Shown here: positions 1 to 5,016 of the stretch, one piece after another | Position numbering within the stretch: position 1 is the first letter of the stretch | Layout of the letters: the number at the start of each line of letters is the position of its first letter | NCBI GenBank assembly: GCA_937880545.1 | Contig: CALFKA010000208.1 | Coordinates: 1-7,098 of the forward strand | Length of the DNA stretch: 7,098 bases | From: an uncultured Clostridia bacterium | GTDB taxonomy: Bacteria > Bacillota > Clostridia > Peptostreptococcales > Acidaminobacteraceae | Reading direction: 5' to 3' | The notes under the pieces: model-generated | What the model saw: only the letters and a program-made list of their open reading frames with translations | The model's database searches: none | What the model was told of the DNA's origin: nothing | Program-made: the position numbers and the translations under genes

Positions 1-15
1 ACACAACCTAATAGT

Positions 16-21
16 TGTCAA
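16..21 (-). promoter_or_regulatory. Possible -35 box (TTGACA) of a promoter reading out of the window
   Basis: The minus strand carries a perfect sigma-70/sigma-A -35 hexamer here. With a normal 16-18 bp spacer the -10 box would fall at or just past base 1, outside the window, so the promoter cannot be confirmed. If this is the CRISPR leader, it would drive pre-crRNA transcription away from cas2. Confidence 0.35.
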
Positions 22-26
22 AATCC

Positions 27-68
27 CTTTTCAATTACTTTTCTTAAAATATTCACTTTTCAAATTAC
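27..68. repeat. Short imperfect direct repeat in the candidate leader
   Basis: CTTTTCAATTAC (27-38) and CTTTTCAAATTAC (56-68) differ by a single inserted A and start 29 bases apart. Both are AT-rich, so chance is a real possibility. In a leader, paired motifs of this kind could be protein-binding sites. Confidence 0.4.
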
Positions 69-108
69 ATATTTAGCCCTCCGAAATGTTAACTATCCAT
101 ATTCGCTA

Positions 109-981
109 TTATTTCATTACCCTAAACATTTCAAGTAATCCAAATATAGCATAACAGTCAGCTAATCCTCTGTGATCTGGCTCAGAGTTAATGGAGAACA
201 TTCTTTTTAAGTCTTTAAGGCGATAGCTACCAAGCCCCTTGAACTTCTCCCTAGAAATCTGAAGAAGATCGTAATATTGTGCACCACCAGTCCATGAAAT
301 CTGCGTTCTGTTAAAAGCTTGCTGAAGAAACTCCAGATCGAAGGTAATATTGTGGCCAATTAAGGGATATTTTTCAACAAAAATATTTAGGTTTTTCAGG
401 CCATCATAAATTCCGATCCCCTCTTCTTCCAGTAAAGCATCCGTGATTCCGGTAATATCTACTACGATCTTAGGCAATGACCTTTCAATATTTATCAAAC
501 AACAGAACTCTTCAACGATCTTTTTCCTTTTGACTTTTAGCGCACCAATCTCAATGATTCTATCTTTCTTTGCGTCAAGTCCTGAGGTTTCTAAGTCAAT
601 GACAACATAACTTTCAGGTAGAAGATTCGATGAAACGCTTTCCATAGGTGACTCACCAATTCTGTTTCGCTTTTTGCTATTATCACTACCTAGAATGGCG
701 AATTCCTTTTCATCCGGTCTGAAAACTAGGTGAATACCTTCCAAGTCATGAATCTCTCGCGTAGTGTTATGTATGCGAAAAGCAAGCCTTTGCTCATTCT
801 GCGCACTGTAAGTCATTGTAGCGGTCCCATTTTGAATGTTTCCGCAGATCCTCTCCCACAGTTCATCACGAACTCTAGCGCTAATTTTTCCTACATAAAC
901 ACCCGTGTGGATTTCCATCAGCCACTTTGTTATGTCGCCTCGTAGACGAGGCGGGCAGGACGTCAAAGTGACAACTACCAT
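109..981 (-). CDS. cas2: Cas2-DnaQ fusion: Cas2 with C-terminal DEDDh 3'-5' exonuclease
   Basis: Residues 1 to about 95 are a type I-E Cas2: VVVTLTSCPPRLRGDITKWL, then HTGVYVGKISARVRDELW and a C-terminal HLVFRPD. This part forms the dimer that bridges two Cas1 dimers and measures the prespacer. A basic, hydrophilic linker (about 96-122, with SKKRNR) leads into a DnaQ-like exonuclease (about 123-290). Exo I is VVIDLETSG (Asp129, Glu131), Exo II is GHNITFDLEFL (Asp215) and Exo III is DHRGLADCYA (His270, Asp275), so all five DEDDh residues are present. TGIT (177-180) is also usual in the family. At 290 residues it is three times the size of plain Cas2. Fusions of this kind are known, for example in Streptococcus thermophilus I-E and Megasphaera, where the exonuclease trims prespacer 3' overhangs. 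The same role is inferred here. The locus has no Cas4. The ATG overlaps the end of cas1 by 7 bp; the ribosome binding site is only GAAGAAGA, which suggests coupling. Confidence 0.97.
   Translation of the reverse strand: MVVVTLTSCPPRLRGDITKWLMEIHTGVYVGKISARVRDELWERICGNIQNGTATMTYSAQNEQRLAFRIHNTTREIHDLEGIHLVFRPDEKEFAILGSDNSKKRNRIGESPMESVSSNLLPESYVVIDLETSGLDAKKDRIIEIGALKVKRKKIVEEFCCLINIERSLPKIVVDITGITDALLEEEGIGIYDGLKNLNIFVEKYPLIGHNITFDLEFLQQAFNRTQISWTGGAQYYDLLQISREKFKGLGSYRLKDLKRMFSINSEPDHRGLADCYAIFGLLEMFRVMK
936..953. repeat. Perfect inverted repeat in the 5' end of cas2
   Basis: CGCCTCGT and ACGAGGCG are exact reverse complements, separated by two bases. In the cas2 mRNA this can fold as a 7-bp GC-rich hairpin with a 4-nt loop about 28 bases after the start codon. 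It encodes the conserved PRLRG motif of Cas2, so codon constraint may explain it. A role in translation is unproven. Confidence 0.6.
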
Positions 982-1949
982 GACAAATCTTCTTCATCGA
1001 TGTCGATTTCATCGTCGTCGTATGAGCGATAGGATATTCCAGAAGCTACCTCTCCTCCCTTTTCATCCCACAATTGCACCAGATCGACAGATGGATCCTC
1101 CTCATAGTTTTCATCTTGTAAAAGATAACGAATATCTCTAACGCATCGCTCCAAATATTTATCTCGAAAGAAGCTGTCCCTCATTCTTAGCCTTGCTTCC
1201 TTTCCGTGGTTAACCACCTTCTCAGAAGCTATGGCAAAAGAAATCGGTATACTAGTTTCCGCTTTGTACAGGTCAGCAATGTCGTATACAAATGAGCGTT
1301 CGTGTCCGGTATGAATGAACCCTAATCCCGGTGAGCATCCAAGTGCACATATCACACTATGAACTACACCATAAAGACAAGCATTAGCTGAAGTGAGGGC
1401 TCGGTTCACATCATCGCTCTTCTCGTATTCACCAGCTTTATAGTACCTTCCCAGCCAGGGAACCCCTGTCTTTTTCGCAAACCTTCGGTAAGCCGAACGA
1501 ACTCTTGCTCCTTCCCTTCCTCTGAGTTGCTGCATGGTGAGCTTTGAAACGTCTTCTCCAGGAAAACGTAATTGATACATTTTTCTAGCAACAGCCAACC
1601 GAGATCGGGTATTGCTTACCAAAGAAGCTTGTCTTAATAGGAGAGTTGAGGTGTGAGTGAGAGGAGCCCCTTGAGCGTAGAAGCGAACTCCATTTTCTCC
1701 CACCCAGATGATACTGCTCCCACACTCACCAATCAGCTGTACTGCACGATGCGAAATATCCGTGCCGGGGCCTAATAACCATACACTTATTGTTGCGGCT
1801 GGGACATAAGCAACTCCTCTGCTTTCATAGATCGTAACTGATCCGTCATTTCGATTGATTTTTGCATATTCCACATAAAGGAATGAAAGACGATCTTTGA
1901 TTCTAGGAAGCGAGGGTAATTCCGGCTTCTTAAGATACGTTTCGCTCAT
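975..1949 (-). CDS. cas1: Cas1 integrase, type I-E
   Basis: This 324-residue protein is the integrase of the adaptation complex. With Cas2 it inserts new spacers at the leader-repeat junction. The N-terminal beta domain has LPRIKDRLSFLYVEYAKI (residues 14-31), GPGTDISHRAV (60-70) and WVGENGVRFYAQG (82-94), all close to E. coli Cas1. The catalytic alpha domain has QLRGREGARVR with Glu146, then IHTGHERSFVYDIADLYK with His213, Asp223 and Asp226. Their spacing equals that of E. coli His208, Asp218 and Asp221, so the metal site is complete. The C-terminal tail is strongly acidic (DDDEIDIDEEDLSW, 311-324), which E. coli Cas1 lacks. It starts four bases after cas6e with AAAGGGTGA as a moderate ribosome binding site, and overlaps the start of cas2 by 7 bp. 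Confidence 0.97.
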   Translation of the reverse strand: MSETYLKKPELPSLPRIKDRLSFLYVEYAKINRNDGSVTIYESRGVAYVPAATISVWLLGPGTDISHRAVQLIGECGSSIIWVGENGVRFYAQGAPLTHTSTLLLRQASLVSNTRSRLAVARKMYQLRFPGEDVSKLTMQQLRGREGARVRSAYRRFAKKTGVPWLGRYYKAGEYEKSDDVNRALTSANACLYGVVHSVICALGCSPGLGFIHTGHERSFVYDIADLYKAETSIPISFAIASEKVVNHGKEARLRMRDSFFRDKYLERCVRDIRYLLQDENYEEDPSVDLVQLWDEKGGEVASGISYRSYDDDEIDIDEEDLSW

Positions 1950-1953
1950 GATA

Positions 1954-2577
1954 TCACCCTTTGGCGATTGTCAAGAAACCACAACCATAAGCCTTCTGTC
2001 TTCCGACACCATTTATTAGTGTCTTGCGAAATCCCTCAACATCGTCAACAGTAAGGATTCCTTCGAAAATAGCTACTTTATAGGTTACTTGGTGGCCTGA
2101 TTTCTTTCTGAATCTGACCCACTCAGAGTTAACTACTTCAAAATCTTCACTCTTTAGACTGAACCCAAGTTTATTCGATCGATCGACAAGCCATTTCTTT
2201 TGCTGATCCCGGGTAACATGTGCATGGATCCTTCCGCGTTCACCTTCTTTCTTTGCATTTGTGATCGGATTAGCTTTCAGGCGGAAATGATATCTCGTTC
2301 CATTTTCAGGTTGCTCAAGTATGCGAGAATAGTCTTTGGAAACTACGGAATCCGATTCGGAAAAGCCGTAAGTGGCACAAAGTTGTCTAAAATCTCCAGC
2401 ATCTTTACTGAGTACCAGAAGGTACCACTCTCCATGCAATTGATCAATTCTCCAGAGCTTTCTGTCACGTTTCCCGGGAAAACTTCTCTCCAACGCCCCA
2501 TGAACATACAAAGGAGAAGATAGCAATTTCAAGGTCTCTCTTTTAGATGGGTTAAGTTTAATTCTGGAAAAAATCAC
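1954..2577 (-). CDS. cas6e: Cas6e (Cse3/CasE), pre-crRNA endoribonuclease
   Basis: This 207-residue endoribonuclease cuts within CRISPR repeats of the precursor transcript and, in characterised systems, stays bound to the 3' hairpin of the mature crRNA as part of Cascade. The start FSRIKLNP (residues 3-10) and LWRID (41-45) match the family. His26, in YVHGALERSFPG, sits where the catalytic histidine lies in Thermus thermophilus Cas6e (His26). The C-terminal glycine-rich loop GVGRQKAYGCGFLTI (190-204) is the RNA-binding signature of the group. Length is usual. The start is GTG: its G is the last base of the cas5e TAG stop, and GGGAGGTGA lies just upstream. Presence of Cas6e predicts a CRISPR array with hairpin-forming repeats of about 28-29 bp nearby, which the window does not include. 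Four bases separate its stop from cas1. Confidence 0.96.
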   Translation of the reverse strand: MIFSRIKLNPSKRETLKLLSSPLYVHGALERSFPGKRDRKLWRIDQLHGEWYLLVLSKDAGDFRQLCATYGFSESDSVVSKDYSRILEQPENGTRYHFRLKANPITNAKKEGERGRIHAHVTRDQQKKWLVDRSNKLGFSLKSEDFEVVNSEWVRFRKKSGHQVTYKVAIFEGILTVDDVEGFRKTLINGVGRQKAYGCGFLTIAKG

Positions 2578-3266
2578 TATTCACCTCCCATCAGCTCTAA
2601 TGGGTCATGCAGGGTTTGCGCTTCCGTCGATTCTGCTAAAGGAAATGCAATCATTCTTTCAGCATACGGCCGATACTCATATTGTCGGTGCTCTTTTGAA
2701 AAAGATATCGGTTCATCCTTTAACCAGCCGACATTTGACTCATTTCCTTTTGCCTCAATGATCAAGCGCAAATTATCAGGACGTTTAACTTGCTTGATTG
2801 AACCGAGCCAAGGTTCCTCTGACAGAGCTTCTAGGAGACTCTTGTTTTGCCGGATCCCTAGAACGACCTTTCCTTCAGGGGGACATGATCGCCGTCCGAG
2901 AAATAAGGGATAATACGGACTCTGGACGGCTATCACAAGTTTCTGTATCAACTCTTCCGGTCCTTCGACCCCCACGAGAAAAATCGCATCCGACAAATAA
3001 TCACGATAGGTAACATACGAAGATTTTCTACCTTGTGCAATGTGAAAATCTGTCATCCTTCGTCCTTGTTGATCCAAGCGAACGCCGAATTTCAAATCTC
3101 GCAAATCATCAATGGAATCATCTCTTGACCTTCCAAGTGCTGAAGCAAGGAGGCCTATCACAGCACTTTTTGTAGGTGCCCTCTCCGTATTCCTGCGATC
3201 AAACCGAGACTCTACTCCCCAAGATTGGAGAGGACCCGCAAACCGCATTAATAATACACTCGTCAT
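2577..3266 (-). CDS. cas5e: Cas5e (CasD), Cascade subunit binding the crRNA 5' handle
   Basis: This 229-residue subunit caps the 5' end of the crRNA in Cascade and holds the repeat-derived handle. The N-terminus MTSVLLMRFAGPLQSWG is the characteristic Cas5 start and ferredoxin-like first strand. It is followed by the conserved TERAPTKSAVIGLLASALG (residues 27-45), TDFHIAQG (72-79) and the block YPLFLGRRSCPP (119-130) typical of type I-E. Length matches the family (about 220-250). The ATG is preceded by AGAGGT that partly overlaps the cas7e stop codon, 9 bases away. The C-terminal MGGE is encoded by the strong ribosome binding site of cas6e, and its TAG stop shares one base with the cas6e GTG start. 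There is no sign of damage. Confidence 0.96.
   Translation of the reverse strand: MTSVLLMRFAGPLQSWGVESRFDRRNTERAPTKSAVIGLLASALGRSRDDSIDDLRDLKFGVRLDQQGRRMTDFHIAQGRKSSYVTYRDYLSDAIFLVGVEGPEELIQKLVIAVQSPYYPLFLGRRSCPPEGKVVLGIRQNKSLLEALSEEPWLGSIKQVKRPDNLRLIIEAKGNESNVGWLKDEPISFSKEHRQYEYRPYAERMIAFPLAESTEAQTLHDPLELMGGE
2581..2589 (-). promoter_or_regulatory. Ribosome binding site fixing the GTG start of cas6e
   Basis: The minus strand reads GGGAGGTGA here. GGAGG ends six bases before a GTG at 2577-2575. It lies inside the last codons of cas5e (MGGE-stop), so a ribosome ending cas5e is placed directly at the start of cas6e. This supports the GTG as the true start; translation from it gives the standard Cas6e N-terminus. 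Confidence 0.85.
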
Positions 3267-3275
3267 GTCGTACCT

Positions 3276-4373
3276 CTATTCCTTAAAGAACGAAGCAACT
3301 TCTGTCTCTACCGCCTCTAGAGCCGATTCCAATGAAACGGTTTCTTTGTATCCCTTTAGAATAGCTCCAACGGCAAAAGTGCTCCTATCATCTCCCGCAA
3401 AATCATTCTTAACTTCCTCCGAGTGTTTCATGAGTTTCTTGACCGACCCTATGACAAACCCTTCATCCGATGCTCTGACAGGTTTTTCAAATGCCCCTAC
3501 AAGATTAAGTGGCTGATCGGCTCTCATTGAGATTATGACCGCATTCGGAAGTGTGTGATTGGCAAAGGAATTAATCTTCCCCGTCGGCATCGAGCAGACA
3601 AAGGCTCTGACGAATTCTTTAGCTGTTTTTGCCGTGTCTTCGCCTAAACTCTTATACAAATCATGAAGTGCTACAGTCGCATATCGATAGAGCGTAGAAG
3701 AATTGAACTCTGCAGTACCAATGTGTCCGGCTCCTGCGTGATCCTGATCCGAAAAATCATCGACAGCAGTGAAATAGTCAAACTCCGTTGCAACGGCATG
3801 GGTTGAAATTGCGTGGGCGACTTGTGCACTCGCATCATAGTTAAGTTCAGGCTTTTCGGCAACCATTCTCCCGAACAAAGCTAGATCGACCCCGGGAGTG
3901 TCGGTGATTAATCGCTGGGCTTCCTTTTTTGTGGCTGCATCCGGTTTGTCAGTTGATGCTAATTCATTCGAAACGTAGAACTCAGCCAGTGCTTTTGCCT
4001 GGGCAAAGCTCAAAAAGAAGAGAGCCTCACGCACCGGTTTACTGGTTTTTTTATCGACCTTTATCTTCACACCGGCCATTTCTAACACTTCATGCGCTGC
4101 TTGCGTCCTGGATTCCTCATCCCCGTATCCGAGGATTTCGAGTTCCCTAGCCACCATCGCAATCAGATTTTTCGTTCGTAACGCACGGTTTTCTTGGGGA
4201 ACAGTATCCTTAAACATCTCTCTCATAGCTTTTTTCCAACTTTGAGAAGAAACACGCGCCCTCTTAACACCGCCATAAAGAGCGCTTTTGGGTGATCCTG
4301 TGTCATCTCGATTGATACAACTAGGCGGAACAGTCTGTAAAACGTGGATATCCATAAACAATTTGTTATTCAT
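3276..4373 (-). CDS. cas7e: Cas7e (Cse4/CasC), Cascade backbone subunit
   Basis: This 365-residue RNA-binding subunit polymerises along the crRNA (six copies in E. coli Cascade) and forms the backbone of the complex. Family blocks appear in the expected order: VPPSCINRDDTGSPKSALYG (residues 15-34) followed by RARVSSQSWKKAMR (38-51), DLALFGRM (163-170), AHAISTHAV and FDYFTAVDD (186-206), HIGTAEFNSSTLYRYA (217-232) and PTGKINSFANHTLPNAV (263-279). The last three are the strongest markers of the type I-E family. Length is typical (about 345-390). The ATG overlaps the cas11 stop and has an excellent AGGAGG site (4384-4379) with a 5-nt spacer. A strong site fits the need to make several copies of this subunit per complex, though that link is inference. 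Nine bases separate its stop from cas5e. Confidence 0.97.
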   Translation of the reverse strand: MNNKLFMDIHVLQTVPPSCINRDDTGSPKSALYGGVKRARVSSQSWKKAMREMFKDTVPQENRALRTKNLIAMVARELEILGYGDEESRTQAAHEVLEMAGVKIKVDKKTSKPVREALFFLSFAQAKALAEFYVSNELASTDKPDAATKKEAQRLITDTPGVDLALFGRMVAEKPELNYDASAQVAHAISTHAVATEFDYFTAVDDFSDQDHAGAGHIGTAEFNSSTLYRYATVALHDLYKSLGEDTAKTAKEFVRAFVCSMPTGKINSFANHTLPNAVIISMRADQPLNLVGAFEKPVRASDEGFVIGSVKKLMKHSEEVKNDFAGDDRSTFAVGAILKGYKETVSLESALEAVETEVASFFKE

Positions 4374-4998
4374 TGTTTCCTCCTGATTTTTCTTCTGAAT
4401 TCTGTTTTTCTATTGGTGTTCTTGAGTAGAAGTTCTGTCCCCAGCTCATACGAATTCTTTGAGTATATTTACTCATCTGATAGTAGTAGAGTTCCTCTGC
4501 CAATCGTGCATAGTCTAGGGGAATCGGTGGAGTATGCGCACGCATGAGCTGAATCAATCCTCTTAGATGAACTGAAAGCTCACTCAGGTTTTCCGATGTT
4601 GCCATGATATTGAATCGCCGCGTAATCCTCTCTTCAGTAGGTGTGTCCACTATCATTCGTCCCAGAGATCTTCCAAGATTATATTCTTCCCCTTCGCAGT
4701 TCATATTGGCAGTCGAGATGTCGCTACTCTGTTGATGGATAGCATAAAGTGTCATTGCAATATGAACAGCCCATTCTGCTTTGGATGGCTCGCCTTCTTT
4801 GCACAGAAGATCGTCATCTAATCCAAACAGCGTTAATGACCAAACCTCAGGTGCTTCCAGCGGGCTTTTGCCTGCTCCTCTGCGAAGACGGGCAAGATCC
4901 GCTCGTACTGCTGCCTCGTTTTTCGAGTGCTCGAACTGACTAAGCCGCATTTTCACAAATTTCTTTACTCGTGTACCCGGCCATTGCTTTTTGTGCAT
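4366..4998 (-). CDS. cse2: Cas11 (Cse2/CasB), Cascade small subunit
   Basis: This 210-residue, mostly helical protein is the small subunit of Cascade. It is present as a dimer in the E. coli complex and lines the belly where the displaced target strand runs. The family pattern LARLRRGAGKSPLEAPEVW (residues 35-53) is clear. Later helices show RRFNIM (127-132), LSELSVHLRGLIQLMR (138-153) and DYARLAEELYYYQ (162-174). It is slightly longer than E. coli Cse2 (about 160 residues), as is common in Gram-positive homologues; the extra length is mainly a hydrophilic tail from about 192. The ATG has a strong AAGGAGG site (5009-5003) with a 4-nt spacer. The last codons (SGGNNE) encode the ribosome binding site of cas7e, and the two frames overlap by 8 bp, so expression of the two subunits is likely coupled. 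Confidence 0.94.
   Translation of the reverse strand: MHKKQWPGTRVKKFVKMRLSQFEHSKNEAAVRADLARLRRGAGKSPLEAPEVWSLTLFGLDDDLLCKEGEPSKAEWAVHIAMTLYAIHQQSSDISTANMNCEGEEYNLGRSLGRMIVDTPTEERITRRFNIMATSENLSELSVHLRGLIQLMRAHTPPIPLDYARLAEELYYYQMSKYTQRIRMSWGQNFYSRTPIEKQNSEEKSGGNNE
4379..4384 (-). promoter_or_regulatory. Strong ribosome binding site of cas7e
   Basis: AGGAGG lies on the minus strand five bases before the cas7e ATG and within the end of cas11. It is one of the best-matching sites in the operon, together with the AAGGAGG before cas11 (5009-5003). Confidence 0.85.
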
Positions 4999-5016
4999 TT
5001 CCCCTCCTTCTTTTAC

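Larger units (their letters stand above)
1..108 (-). promoter_or_regulatory. AT-rich non-coding region after cas2, candidate CRISPR leader
   Basis: After the cas2 stop the remaining bases to the window edge hold no gene. They are about 29% GC by my count, clearly lower than the operon. In many type I-E loci the leader and array follow cas2 directly on the same strand, so this is the likely leader. Supporting details are a TTGACA at its far end, a near-duplicate CTTTTCAATTAC / CTTTTCAAATTAC (27-38 and 56-68), and a five-base inverted repeat ACAAC/GTTGT (3-7 and 14-18). No CRISPR repeat is visible, and I see no hairpin plus T-run terminator. The assignment rests on position and composition only. 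Confidence 0.45.

Noticed and set aside
1..108. CRISPR array next to cas2
   Set aside because: No 28-29-bp unit recurs here or elsewhere in the window. The only repeat is a 12/13-base AT-rich pair, which is too short and too imperfect.
1..108. Rho-independent terminator after cas2
   Set aside because: No stable GC-rich hairpin followed by a T-run is present on the minus strand. The ACAAC/GTTGT pair is only five base pairs and lacks a T-run after it.
109..615. Separate DnaQ gene downstream of a plain cas2
   Set aside because: The frame is continuous from the Cas2 start to the end of Exo III with no stop. No ribosome binding site and start were noticed at the domain junction, so a single fused protein is the simplest reading.
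905..1141. Plus-strand open frames of 60-134 codons opposite cas1, cas5e, cas7e, cas8e and cas2
   Set aside because: All lie antisense to genes with clear family motifs, show no recognisable protein features and have no convincing ribosome binding sites. They are shadows of the real genes.
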